A model generated the notes under the pieces. That model was given only the letters and a program-made list of their open reading frames with translations, searched no databases and had not been told where the DNA came from. A DNA stretch of 64,000 nt from NCBI RefSeq assembly GCF_003335045.1, contig NZ_QOZG01000002.1, positions 434,001-498,000 on the forward strand. The letters run 5' to 3'. The translations under genes and the position numbers were made by a program. Below are positions 8,281-18,582 of this stretch, in pieces (the first letter of the stretch is position 1; each line of letters begins with the position of its first letter). Source of the stretch: Paramesorhizobium salinisoli. GTDB taxonomy: Bacteria > Pseudomonadota > Alphaproteobacteria > Rhizobiales > Rhizobiaceae.

Positions 8281-9260
8281 CAGTGCTGGTGCTCCATCGA
8301 GGAGGCTGCGGCGCCCCCGACATTGAACATCACATCCACCTTGCCCGCCTTCTCGAATTCGAGCGTCACCGGCACGCTGTCGCCTTCCCTAAAGGGTTTC
8401 GCCACATCCATGAACATCAGATGCATGCCTCCCGGCTTCAATTCGACGGTTTCTCCGGCCGGCAGTTTGACGCCGTCCTGCAGCGCCCGCATCTTCATCA
8501 CATCGTTTTCCATGGTCATTTCATGGATTTCGACGCGCTTGGCGGCGGGCGATGATGCGGCGACGAGCCGGTCGGCTTCCCCGCCTTCATTGTCGAGCTT
8601 GACATAGCCGCCGCCGACCTTGGCTCCCGGCACCATGGCGCGGACGAACGCGCCGGTGATTTCCACCGGCCCTGCCTTGACGGCGGCGTGCTCCATGCCA
8701 CCATGATCGCCATGGCCCGCATGTTCATCTCCGGAAGCCGCGATCACCGTAAGCTGCGGCGCCGGACCCTCCAGATCATGCGGGTTCTGCCCCTCGGCGG
8801 GGATTTCCGTCCAGCTTACCGAAGCGTCCGCGCCGCAAAGCTGGGTGGCGGGGAAATAGAGGGTGGTGTCCTTGTCGAAATTCGCCAATTTACCGACGAC
8901 GACGAATTCATCATAGAAATCGCTCGGCAGATTGCCGTCCGTCCAGCGGACTTCGCCGATACCGGAGCGGACTTCCTTGCCGTGAACGGTATAGGCCTTC
9001 TGGTAGTCGCCCTTCACGGTTTCGATTTTCCAGCCGGGCTTCGCCATGGGCTGGGCGGAAATGAAACCTTCCGGCAGCTTGATGGTAACGGCCGTGGTCG
9101 CCTTGCCGTCGCAGCCATGGGGAACGCGCAGAACGGCCTTGTAGGTGCTGCCCGCCTTGGCCTCGGCTTTTTCGAGCGTGGCGTGGGCCAGGGCGGGGGC
9201 GGAAAGGCCGGAAAATGCCAGAAGCGTTGCCGCGAATGCGGCGCATGTCGTGTTTTTCAT
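8280..9260 (-). CDS. YcnI-like DUF1775 / PCuAC fusion copper protein
   Basis: 326 aa, exported. Signal peptide 1-25 ends APALA, leaving His26 as mature N-terminus, the copper-ligand position described for YcnI. Residues about 26-170 are the DUF1775 domain (FYDEFVVVGKL, LYFPATQLC). A His-rich linker (EHAGHGDHGGMEHA) joins it to a PCuAC/DUF461 domain of about 140 residues with VEIHEMTMENDVMKM and GGMHLMFMDV, the usual His/Met copper site. The C-terminus is SMEHQH. In many genomes these domains are separate neighbouring genes. Probably it captures periplasmic copper and passes it to SCO1 and CuA oxidase. Confidence 0.9.
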   Translation of the reverse strand: MKNTTCAAFAATLLAFSGLSAPALAHATLEKAEAKAGSTYKAVLRVPHGCDGKATTAVTIKLPEGFISAQPMAKPGWKIETVKGDYQKAYTVHGKEVRSGIGEVRWTDGNLPSDFYDEFVVVGKLANFDKDTTLYFPATQLCGADASVSWTEIPAEGQNPHDLEGPAPQLTVIAASGDEHAGHGDHGGMEHAAVKAGPVEITGAFVRAMVPGAKVGGGYVKLDNEGGEADRLVAASSPAAKRVEIHEMTMENDVMKMRALQDGVKLPAGETVELKPGGMHLMFMDVAKPFREGDSVPVTLEFEKAGKVDVMFNVGGAAASSMEHQH

Positions 9261-9336
9261 CGTCTTTGATCCTGAACTATTTCAATGCGATTGGCGGCCG
9301 TGGGGAATCACAAGACCGTTCGGAGATGCTTTCAGG

Positions 9337-9729
9337 TCAGACGAAAGGCGGGGCTTGCGGCGGCGCAGAGGGCGGATAGGTATCTCGCCAGATGACGGGA
9401 ACCGCCGGTGCGAATGCGATGATTTCGCCGGGGCTGAGGACCGGACCCGCGGTTTTCGGCGGCACCGGACAGGCGAAGGCGGCCGAGATACGGCAGGCCT
9501 CGCACGCATTGCCGTACTGATGCTCGTCGCGATGGTCATGAGTGTCGCCATTGCCGCCGGAGGGCAGGCAAAGCACCGGCACGGTGCCGTCAGGCAAGGT
9601 GTAGGCGGACAGATCGATGCCGCTATTGGGGCTTAAAATGACCGGTTTATGCGCAAAAGCAAGCAAAACAAGCGCGAATGCGCAGAAGAAGCGCACCATA
9701 TTTCGCCCGTTTAACAGAGTTTCGCGCAT
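9337..9729 (-). CDS. DUF2946-like exported protein, copper-cluster associated
   Basis: 130 aa. The start at 9729 (MRETLLNGRNMVRFF) is preceded by GGGAAAATC and gives a hydrophobic N-terminal segment FFCAFALVLLAFAHKPVIL. A central His-rich stretch (GDTHDHRDEHQYG) precedes CEACRISAAFACPVPP, the short Cys motif of DUF2946-type proteins. The same frame is open further upstream but without a better start. First gene of a minus-strand group with the YcnI-PCuAC fusion and SCO1, so a role in periplasmic copper handling is likely but not demonstrated. Confidence 0.7.
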   Translation of the reverse strand: MRETLLNGRNMVRFFCAFALVLLAFAHKPVILSPNSGIDLSAYTLPDGTVPVLCLPSGGNGDTHDHRDEHQYGNACEACRISAAFACPVPPKTAGPVLSPGEIIAFAPAVPVIWRDTYPPSAPPQAPPFV

Positions 9730-10076
9730 GATTTTCCCGTTTTCCAGCGCTATTAGACGCCGCGAACTGTTCGTAGCGCAAGACCGCCGCGCTTGGAATG
9801 CGACAAAGCGAGCAGTCGGCCGTACAGTTGGACCAGAGAGAGAAAAAAGGACCGGCACGGGTTTCAAGGCCCGCGCCGGTAGTTGGGGAGGACCCGTTCT
9901 AAGTGATCCGACTGCGGATTGTTCCCGATGTCTGGCGTCCCACCGCAATGTTGAACGCCTGCGCCATTGGCCTTTGCATCGAACTGCATTATTTCAGGCG
10001 GATCAGGTTGGAGCGGAGAATTCGCTCTCACTGTATATGAAGGCGCTCCAGAGAGAGCCGAGCGGGATGGGATGAA
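9730..10076. other. Intergenic region between the copper genes and mrp
   Basis: About 350 bp between two divergent transcription units, so it should carry both promoters. One GC-rich hairpin can be drawn at about 9852-9881 (ACCGGC...GCCGGT with CGGG/CCCG inside). I see no convincing small gene, riboswitch or known operator. Confidence 0.5.
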
Positions 10077-11315
10077 ATGACAGGCGTAACGCGCGAACAG
10101 GTTCTTGAGCGGCTCAAGACGGTAACCGGGCCGGATTTCGAAAGCGACATCGTCGCGCTCGGCCTCATCTCGGATATTTTCATCGCCGACAGAAAAGTCT
10201 TCTTCTCGATCACCGTGCCCGCCGAGCGGGCGCAGGAGCTGGAGCCGCTGCGCACCGCTGCCGAAAGGGTGGTGAAGGAGATACCGGGCGTCGAGAGCGC
10301 GCTCGTGACGCTGACAGCGGAAAAGAAGGGTGGCAGGACCAGTGACGATGCGCCGCCGCCGCGTCCAGCTTCCCGTCCTGCATCCCAGCCCATCCCGCAG
10401 CGACCGGCGCCAGCGGGCGCGGTTCCATCGCCGCGCGTGCCGCAGGCGCACACGCACACGCACACACCGGGCGCGGGCGGTCCGCAGGGCCAGCCGTCCC
10501 GCAAGCCGGGCATTCCCGGCGTCGGCGCGATCATCGCTGTGGCCTCGGGCAAGGGCGGCGTCGGCAAATCGACGACAGCCGTCAATCTGGCGCTCGGGCT
10601 GCAGGCGAATGGCCTTAAGGTGGGCATTCTCGACGCCGATATCTATGGTCCTTCCATGCCCCGGCTCCTCGGCATTTCCGGCCGCCCGGAAACAGTCTCC
10701 GGCCGCATCATGAAGCCGATGGAGAATTACGGCCTGAAGGTGATGTCGATCGGCTTCCTCGTCGATGAGGAAACGCCGATGATCTGGCGCGGGCCGATGG
10801 TCATGTCGGCGCTGACGCAGATGCTGCGCGAGGTGGAATGGGGCGAGCTCGACGTGCTCGTCGTCGACATGCCGCCCGGCACGGGCGACGCCCAGCTGAC
10901 CATGGCGCAGCAGGTGCCGCTCGCCGGCGCCGTCATCGTCTCGACGCCGCAGGACCTCGCGCTGATCGACGCACGCAAGGGGCTGCACATGTTCCGCAAG
11001 GTCGATGTGCCGCTGCTCGGCATCATCGAGAACATGAGCTATTTCATCGCCCCCGATACCGGCACGCGCTATGACATTTTCGGCCATGGCGGCGCGCGCA
11101 GGGAAGCGGAACGCCTCGGCGTGCCGTTCCTCGGCGAAATACCGCTGCACATGCAAATCCGCGAGATGTCGGATGCGGGAACGCCCGTAACCATCAGCGA
11201 ACCCGATGGCGTGCACGCGAAGATCTATCGCGATATCGCCGCCGAGGTCTGGCAAGGGGTCGAAACCGCGCGCGCGTCACAGACGAGACCCGCGCCGGCG
11301 ATTGTTTTCGAGTGA
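10077..11315 (+). CDS. mrp: Mrp/ApbC family Fe-S cluster carrier ATPase
   Basis: 412 aa, cytoplasmic P-loop protein that carries [4Fe-4S] clusters to apo-targets. The N-terminal MIP18-like/DUF59 domain (residues 1-85) is followed by a Pro/Ala-rich linker containing AHTHTHTP. The deviant Walker A SGKGGVGKST is near residues 157-166, with DADIYGPSMPRLLG after it. The usual CxxC after IENMSYF is replaced by IAPDTG, so cluster ligation must differ from the Salmonella/E. coli form; to my knowledge other Rhizobiales proteins share this. Monocistronic, convergent with pgm. Confidence 0.93.
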   Translation: MTGVTREQVLERLKTVTGPDFESDIVALGLISDIFIADRKVFFSITVPAERAQELEPLRTAAERVVKEIPGVESALVTLTAEKKGGRTSDDAPPPRPASRPASQPIPQRPAPAGAVPSPRVPQAHTHTHTPGAGGPQGQPSRKPGIPGVGAIIAVASGKGGVGKSTTAVNLALGLQANGLKVGILDADIYGPSMPRLLGISGRPETVSGRIMKPMENYGLKVMSIGFLVDEETPMIWRGPMVMSALTQMLREVEWGELDVLVVDMPPGTGDAQLTMAQQVPLAGAVIVSTPQDLALIDARKGLHMFRKVDVPLLGIIENMSYFIAPDTGTRYDIFGHGGARREAERLGVPFLGEIPLHMQIREMSDAGTPVTISEPDGVHAKIYRDIAAEVWQGVETARASQTRPAPAIVFE

Positions 11316-11336
11316 GGGGGCGTATCAAGCCCCCTC
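11314..11336. terminator. Convergent hairpin between mrp and pgm
   Basis: GAGGGGGC and GCCCCCTC pair around a 7-nt loop, overlapping the mrp stop codon. There is no long T-run on either side, so efficiency is uncertain. Confidence 0.45.
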
Positions 11337-11341
11337 CCCGA

Positions 11342-13138
<1,797 letters not shown>

Positions 13139-13219
13139 CTACCATTCCTCACCGTCTCCATTGTCCCGGCGGTGCAACATGACTCGAGCATCCAGCCTTC
13201 CAGTCAAGGAAGAACCAAC

Positions 13220-14527
13220 CTAAACCGCATCCTTGAACAGGACGTTCTGGTCGAAGAGATAGCGATTGAAGAGCGGCAGGCTGGCGGCGCCCACGGCCTT
13301 TGCATGAACGCCGACCTTGCCCTCGACGATTTCGGGCGCGGAAATGCCCTGGAGGTCGAGCCCGGCGATCTCGAGTCGCGTTGCCTCGACGATGCGGTGG
13401 CGCACGGAAACGGGGAGCCAGCCATCGATGATGGCGGCGGAAAAATCGATGACCGAGGCGGCGGCGACGGTGGCATGCGCGAGATTGCGGGCGGTGAGTG
13501 CTATCCATTCATCGACGGGCGCGCCGAAATCATCCCAGTTTTCCGGCGACAGCCAGAGACCCGACGTATCGTCGCCGCGCTCCTGCAGCATGCGCTCCAG
13601 CACAAAAACCGAAGCGGCATCAATCAGCTGTCGCGGCTTGTCCTTCCCGCCCGGATCGGACCCGCGAACCGGCCTGGGGACTGGCCCCGGAACCGGCATC
13701 GAGCCGACCGCGCCGGCATTGCCGGTCCGACCGGCATAAAGCGCGTTGTTGAGCACCACGCCGCCGCCGATGAAGGAGCCGATGAAGAAATAGACGAAAT
13801 CAGTGAAATCGGGGCCGCGCCCGAAGGTCAGTTCGGCTCCGCATGCGGCGGTGGCGTCATTTTGCATGAAGACCGGATAAGGGAAATGTGCCGCGAATTC
13901 GCGGACGAGATCGGCCTGGCGCCAGGCGTCGAGATCGGCCTGTGGCGCGCCGACTTCCTCCACCCAGTTCCACAATTCGAAGGGGACGGCGATGCCGAGC
14001 CCGGCAATGCGGCGGCGCTGCGCCGCATCGAGAGAGGCGTTGAAACGGCTGATTCCATCGAGGGTGAATTGCCTGATGGCATCGGGAACAGGCCAGCGAT
14101 AGGTCTCGTGGAGGCGCATCCGGATATTGCCGAGGAAATCCATCAGGATCAGTTCGGCGCTACGCCGGCCGATCTTCAGCCCAAAGGAGAAAACGCCTTC
14201 TGCGGCAAGACGCATCGGCGTCGAAGGCTGCCCCACCCGGCCGCGCACGCGTTCGCCGCGCGTCAGGAGCCCATCCTCCTCCAATCCCCGCATGATGACG
14301 GAGACGGTCTGCGCGGAAAGTCCAGTCAGCCGCGCTATATCGGCACGTGGCAGCGCGCCGTGGCGGCGGACGAGGGAGAGGACGAGGCGCTCATTATAGG
14401 CGCGCACGCCCGTCTGGTTCGATCCGCGGCTAATGGCGAGGCTGTGCTCGACTGCATATTCCGGCTTGAACCCACTGGTGCGAGCTCCCACGGCGGGCTT
14501 CTCTTCTTTTCCCCTATCTGCAGTCAT
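13220..14527 (-). CDS. frcR: ROK-family transcriptional regulator of fructose uptake (FrcR-like)
   Basis: 435 aa. A winged helix-turn-helix lies at about residues 48-105 (ADIARLTGLSAQTVSVIMRG), followed by a ROK sugar-sensing domain with GSFIGGGVVLNNALYAGRTG. The zinc motif CxCGxxGC of ROK kinases is not visible and the kinase-type GxxGH is replaced by AGAVGS, so this is a regulator rather than a sugar kinase. It is divergent from frcBCAK across 397 bp, the arrangement known in Sinorhizobium meliloti. Likely represses or activates the transporter in response to fructose; AT-rich palindromes in the gap are candidate operators. Confidence 0.88.
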   Translation of the reverse strand: MTADRGKEEKPAVGARTSGFKPEYAVEHSLAISRGSNQTGVRAYNERLVLSLVRRHGALPRADIARLTGLSAQTVSVIMRGLEEDGLLTRGERVRGRVGQPSTPMRLAAEGVFSFGLKIGRRSAELILMDFLGNIRMRLHETYRWPVPDAIRQFTLDGISRFNASLDAAQRRRIAGLGIAVPFELWNWVEEVGAPQADLDAWRQADLVREFAAHFPYPVFMQNDATAACGAELTFGRGPDFTDFVYFFIGSFIGGGVVLNNALYAGRTGNAGAVGSMPVPGPVPRPVRGSDPGGKDKPRQLIDAASVFVLERMLQERGDDTSGLWLSPENWDDFGAPVDEWIALTARNLAHATVAAASVIDFSAAIIDGWLPVSVRHRIVEATRLEIAGLDLQGISAPEIVEGKVGVHAKAVGAASLPLFNRYLFDQNVLFKDAV

Positions 14528-14924
14528 GATCTATCCTGAACCGCCAGTCGTATTTTCAAGCTTTCCGCTTCCGAAACGAAACACTCCAATATTTCAAAGT
14601 GTTAAACTGATTCGTACGGCGTTGGGGCACGCCACCAGGCAGCATACCCTTCATCGAGCTTCGCATAGAGGATTAATAAATCAAGCGGATTTATTTATTG
14701 ACAGATCCCTCTTTCGCATGTTTCCCTCATGACGAATGTGCTGGCATTTGGATCAAATGTTCGATCACGAGGCTGGCGTATTTAGTGTATGATTGCCTGA
14801 AAACGGCCAGACCGCTGCGGCAGGATCATGCGCTGAACCAGGGCGGGTAATGCGTCAAATCGAGCATATCGGCCCATAACTCATTCAAAGCCGGCCCATT
14901 ACCGGCATATTCCGGGAGGAATTC
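14528..14924. other. frcR-frcB divergent regulatory region
   Basis: 397 bp without a gene. It contains the palindrome at 14675-14695 and a second inverted repeat, AACACT (14580-14585) with AGTGTT (14598-14603), close to frcR. Both promoters should lie here. No other structure was seen. Confidence 0.6.
14675..14695. promoter_or_regulatory. Candidate FrcR operator palindrome
   Basis: AATAAATC and GATTTATT flank a 5-nt centre, a perfect 8-bp inverted repeat in otherwise GC-rich DNA. The position, midway between frcR and frcB, suits a ROK regulator, whose operators are commonly AT-rich palindromes. Confidence 0.45.
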
Positions 14925-15947
14925 ATGAAGAAGATGATTCTATCGTCGGCTTTCGCCGCCTTTGCGCTCGGCGTGGCCGCCATGCCTGCCAATGCCGCCG
15001 ATGTCGGCGCCTGCCTCATCACCAAGACCGACACCAATCCCTTCTTCGTCAAGATGAAGGAAGGCGCGCTGGCCAAGGCAAAGGAACTGGGCGTCAACCT
15101 CAAGACCTATGCGGGCAAGATCGACGGCGACAGCGAAAGCCAGATGGCTGCCATCGAGACCTGCATTGCCGATGGCGCCAAGGGTATCCTGATCACCGCT
15201 TCCGACACCAAGGGCATCGTGCCGAGCCTGCAGAAGGCACGCGACGCCGGCATCCTTGTGATTGCTCTCGACACGCCGCTCGAACCGGCTGACGCCGCCG
15301 ACGCCACATTCGCCACGGACAATTTCCTTGCCGGCGAACTGGTCGGCAAATGGGCCGCCGCCACGCTCGGCGACAAGGCCAAGGACGCCAAGGTCGCATT
15401 CCTCAACCTGACGGCGGCGCAGCCGAGCGTCGATGTGCTGCGCGACCAGGGCTTCGACAAGGGCTTCGGTATCGATCCGAAGGACGAGACGAAGCTTGGT
15501 GACGAAGACGATGCGCGCATTGTCGGCCGCGACCTGACGGATGGAAACGAGGAAGGCGGCCGCCGCGCCATGGAAAACCTTCTGCAGAAAGATCCGGAAA
15601 TCAATGTCGTCCACACCATCAACGAGCCGGCGGCAGCTGGCGCGTATGAAGCGCTGAAGGCGCTCGGACGCGAGAAGGATACGCTGATCGTCTCCATCGA
15701 TGGCGGCTGCCCGGGCGTGAAGAACGTGCAGGAAGGCATCATCGGCGCGACTTCGCAGCAGTATCCGCTGCAGATGGCCGCACTCGGCATCGAGGCGATC
15801 AAGAAGTTCGCCGATACGGGCGAAAAGCCAAAGCCGACCGAAGGCAAGGCCTTCGTCGATACGGGCGTGGCGCTGGTCACCGACAAGCCGGTCGAGGGCG
15901 TCCCCTCGATCGACACGAAGACCGCACTGGAGAAGTGCTGGGGCTGA
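14925..15947 (+). CDS. frcB: Fructose-type ABC transporter substrate-binding protein FrcB
   Basis: 340 aa periplasmic type-I sugar-binding protein. Signal peptide 1-24 (cleavage after PANA). The mature start [20 protein letters not shown] and the later [16 protein letters not shown] and [10 protein letters not shown] are typical of the ribose/fructose receptor family. GGGAGG lies 5 nt before ATG. In S. meliloti the equivalent system carries fructose, mannose and ribose. A perfect 26-nt palindrome after the stop may raise frcB mRNA level over frcC. Confidence 0.93.
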   Translation: MKKMILSSAFAAFALGVAAMPANAADVGACLITKTDTNPFFVKMKEGALAKAKELGVNLKTYAGKIDGDSESQMAAIETCIADGAKGILITASDTKGIVPSLQKARDAGILVIALDTPLEPADAADATFATDNFLAGELVGKWAAATLGDKAKDAKVAFLNLTAAQPSVDVLRDQGFDKGFGIDPKDETKLGDEDDARIVGRDLTDGNEEGGRRAMENLLQKDPEINVVHTINEPAAAGAYEALKALGREKDTLIVSIDGGCPGVKNVQEGIIGATSQQYPLQMAALGIEAIKKFADTGEKPKPTEGKAFVDTGVALVTDKPVEGVPSIDTKTALEKCWG

Positions 15948-15966
15948 TCAATCCCAGGGATTGAGC

Positions 15967-15992
15967 GGGAGACGGCATCGATGCCGTCTCCC
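15967..15992 (+). terminator. Intercistronic perfect palindrome after frcB
   Basis: Two 13-nt perfectly complementary arms beginning GGGAGACGGCATC abut without a gap; GTTTTA follows. As it lies inside an operon it more probably stabilises the 3' end of the frcB message or partly terminates, giving excess binding protein, than ends transcription. Confidence 0.6.
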
Positions 15993-16027
15993 GTTTTACG
16001 CTACAGCCTGCGTATGAGGAGCTATCC

Positions 16028-17110
16028 ATGACCCAGCCGAAACCGGCATCGACGCCGTCACAGGAATTCGAAAGCGTGCTTTCGGGCAGCGCCCGGGAAG
16101 TTGCTTCCTTCGATGGGCCCGGCAAGACGTTCATGCAGCGGGGGCGGGAGTTCCTGCATGGGAACCCGGCCGCGGTGCCGCTCATCGTCCTTCTGGTCTC
16201 GCTGGTCGTCTTCGGCGTCCTCGTGGGATCGAAATTTTTCTCCGCCTTCGCGCTGACGCTCATCCTGCAGCAGGTGGCGATCACCGGCATTGTCGCGACG
16301 GCGCAGACGCTGGTGATCCTGACGGCGGGCATCGACCTCTCGGTCGGCGCCATCATGGTGCTGTCGTCGGTGGTGATGGGCCAGTTCACGTTCCGCTACG
16401 GCCTGCCGGCGGAACTTGCCGTGCTCTGCGGCTTTGCCGTCGGCGGATTGTGCGGCTTCATCAACGGCTTTCTCATAGCCTATGTCAGGCTGCCGCCCTT
16501 CATCGTCACGCTCGGCATGTGGCAGGTGATCCTGGCGACGAATTTCCTTTACTCAGCCAACGAGACCATCCGGGCGCAGGATATCAGCGCCGGGGCGCCA
16601 ATCCTGCAATTCTTCGGGCAGAATGTACGGTTCGGCGGCGCGGTGTTCACCTATGGCGTCATTACATTCGTGGTGCTGGTGATGTTGCTTTGGTATGTCC
16701 TCAACCACACCGCATGGGGACGCCATGTCTATGCCATCGGCGACGACCCCGACGCAGCGGAGCTCTCCGGCGTGCGGGTAAAGCCCATCCTGGTCTCTGT
16801 CTATGTGCTGAGCGGCATCATCTGCGCGCTCGCCGGCTGGGCGCTCATCGGCCGCCTCGGCTCCGTCTCGCCGACGGCCGGGCAGTTCGCCAATATCGAA
16901 TCGATCACGGCGGTGGTCATCGGCGGCATCTCGCTGTTCGGCGGCCGAGGCTCGATCCTCGGCACCATGTTCGGCGCGCTGATCGTCGGCGTCTTCGCGC
17001 TCGGCCTCAGATTGTGGGGGACCGATCCGCAATGGACCTATCTGATGATCGGGGTTCTCATCATCGCCGCCGTCGCAATCGACCAGTGGATCAGAAAGGC
17101 TGCAGCATGA
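16028..17110 (+). CDS. frcC: Fructose-type ABC transporter permease FrcC
   Basis: 360 aa inner-membrane permease of the ribose/fructose class. A hydrophilic N-terminus of about 50 residues is followed by about eight to ten hydrophobic segments, with the family block LTAGIDLSVGAIMVLSSVV and GDDPDAAELSGVRVKP, which contacts the ATPase. Its stop overlaps the frcA start (ATGA), so the two are translationally coupled. Confidence 0.93.
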   Translation: MTQPKPASTPSQEFESVLSGSAREVASFDGPGKTFMQRGREFLHGNPAAVPLIVLLVSLVVFGVLVGSKFFSAFALTLILQQVAITGIVATAQTLVILTAGIDLSVGAIMVLSSVVMGQFTFRYGLPAELAVLCGFAVGGLCGFINGFLIAYVRLPPFIVTLGMWQVILATNFLYSANETIRAQDISAGAPILQFFGQNVRFGGAVFTYGVITFVVLVMLLWYVLNHTAWGRHVYAIGDDPDAAELSGVRVKPILVSVYVLSGIICALAGWALIGRLGSVSPTAGQFANIESITAVVIGGISLFGGRGSILGTMFGALIVGVFALGLRLWGTDPQWTYLMIGVLIIAAVAIDQWIRKAAA

Positions 17111-17895
17111 ACGCGACCGTGCAACCAATCCTCACCGCCCGCGGCCTGGTCAAGCGCTACGGCCGCGTCACGGCCCTCGACCACGCCGATTTCGATCTCT
17201 ATCCCGGCGAAATCCTTGCCGTGATCGGCGACAATGGCGCGGGAAAATCGACGCTCATCAAGGCGCTGTCCGGCGCTGTTTCTGCTGACGAGGGTGAGAT
17301 GCGGCTCGACGGCAAGCCTATCCACTTCCGCTCGCCGATGGACGCGCGGGCGGCGGGCATCGAGACCGTCTACCAGAACCTGGCGCTCTCACCCGCGCTG
17401 TCGATAGCCGACAACATGTTTCTCGGGCGCGAGCTCCGCAAGCCTGGCGTGCTGGGAAGCGTGTTCCGCATGCTCGACCGCACGGCCATGGAAAAAACCG
17501 CGCGCGAAAAACTTTCCGAGCTCGGGCTGATGACCATTCAGAATATCGGCCAGGCAGTGGAGACGCTTTCAGGCGGGCAGAGGCAGGGGGTGGCGGTGGC
17601 GCGCGCCGCCGCCTTCGGCTCCAAGGTCATCATCATGGACGAGCCGACGGCCGCACTCGGCGTCAAGGAATCGCGCCGCGTCCTCGATCTCATCCAGGAT
17701 GTGAAGGCGCGGGGAATGCCCATCGTGCTCATCTCGCACAACATGCCGCATGTCTTCGAAGTCGCCGACCGCATTCATATCCATCGCCTCGGGCGCAGGC
17801 TTGCCGTCATCAAGCCGTCCGATTACACGATGTCGGATGCGGTGGCGCTGATGACCGGCGCCATGAAGCCGCCGACCGAAATGGCTGCGGCCTGA
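17107..17895 (+). CDS. frcA: Fructose-type ABC transporter ATP-binding protein FrcA
   Basis: 262 aa. Walker A GDNGAGKST near residues 42-50, signature LSGGQRQGVAVARAAAFG, Walker B VIIMDEPTAALG, H-loop LISHNM. It is a single ATPase module, unlike the double modules of RbsA/AraG, as is usual for FrcA. The start at 17107 is fixed by the 4-bp overlap with frcC; an open extension upstream in this frame merely runs antiparallel to nothing and lies inside frcC in another frame. Confidence 0.94.
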   Translation: MNATVQPILTARGLVKRYGRVTALDHADFDLYPGEILAVIGDNGAGKSTLIKALSGAVSADEGEMRLDGKPIHFRSPMDARAAGIETVYQNLALSPALSIADNMFLGRELRKPGVLGSVFRMLDRTAMEKTAREKLSELGLMTIQNIGQAVETLSGGQRQGVAVARAAAFGSKVIIMDEPTAALGVKESRRVLDLIQDVKARGMPIVLISHNMPHVFEVADRIHIHRLGRRLAVIKPSDYTMSDAVALMTGAMKPPTEMAAA

Positions 17896-17913
17896 TTTCG
17901 TTCGAGGGGAACT

Positions 17914-18543
17914 ATGGAGAGTATCAGCCGCGACGATCTGCCGTCGGTTATCCTGTCGCGGCTGAAGGATAATGCGCGCCTTCTGGTCGTGATTGCCGGG
18001 CCGCCCGGCGCCGGCAAATCGACGCTTTCGGAGCATCTGCGCGCTGCCTTGAACAAGGGCGGCGACGGGCCATCCGCCATTGTGCCAATGGATGGCTTTC
18101 ACCTCGACAATGCGATCCTCGACCAGCGGAATTTAAGAAACCGCAAGGGTTCGCCGCCGACGTTCGACTGCGCCGGTTTCGAGATGCTGTTGAAGCGGCT
18201 CAGGATGGCGGATGAGGATGTCGTCATTCCGGCCTTCGACCGCACGCTCGACCTTTCGCGCGCCGGCGCTTCGGTGATCGCGGCGCGCCATCGCATCCTG
18301 CTCGTCGAGGGCAATTATCTGCTGCTCGATCAGGAGCCGTGGCGCCGCCTCCATCCGCTGTTTGATCTCACCATCTTCCTCGATGTTCCCTTCGCCGAAC
18401 TGGAACGGCGGCTGATCCAGCGCTGGCTCGACCACGACCATACGCCGGAGGAGGCGCGCAACCGCGCACTGTCCAACGATATTCCCAATGCGGAACTGGT
18501 CGTCTCGTCCTCGCGGCCAGCGGATTATGTCGTCAGGGATTAG
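17914..18543 (+). CDS. frcK: FrcK-like kinase of the fructose transport operon
   Basis: 209 aa P-loop protein of the nucleoside/panthothenate-kinase-like group. Walker A GPPGAGKST is near residues 30-38; MDGFHLDN and LLVEGNYLLLD follow as in the phosphoribulokinase/uridine-kinase-like family. The fourth gene of the frc operon, 18 bp after frcA. Whether it phosphorylates the imported sugar is not settled by sequence: in S. meliloti frcK was named as a kinase of unclear substrate. Confidence 0.88.
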   Translation: MESISRDDLPSVILSRLKDNARLLVVIAGPPGAGKSTLSEHLRAALNKGGDGPSAIVPMDGFHLDNAILDQRNLRNRKGSPPTFDCAGFEMLLKRLRMADEDVVIPAFDRTLDLSRAGASVIAARHRILLVEGNYLLLDQEPWRRLHPLFDLTIFLDVPFAELERRLIQRWLDHDHTPEEARNRALSNDIPNAELVVSSSRPADYVVRD

Positions 18544-18582
18544 CGGCTGGCTTCCGCCCCAATTTGCCGCTATTGCCGAAGA

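Noticed and set aside
9864-11255. Open minus-strand frame of 463 codons opposite mrp
   Set aside because: Low-complexity, Arg/His-rich composition and no family motifs; mrp is clear on the plus strand.
13172-14539. Open plus-strand frame of 455 codons opposite frcR
   Set aside because: No recognisable motifs, whereas the minus frame is a complete ROK regulator.
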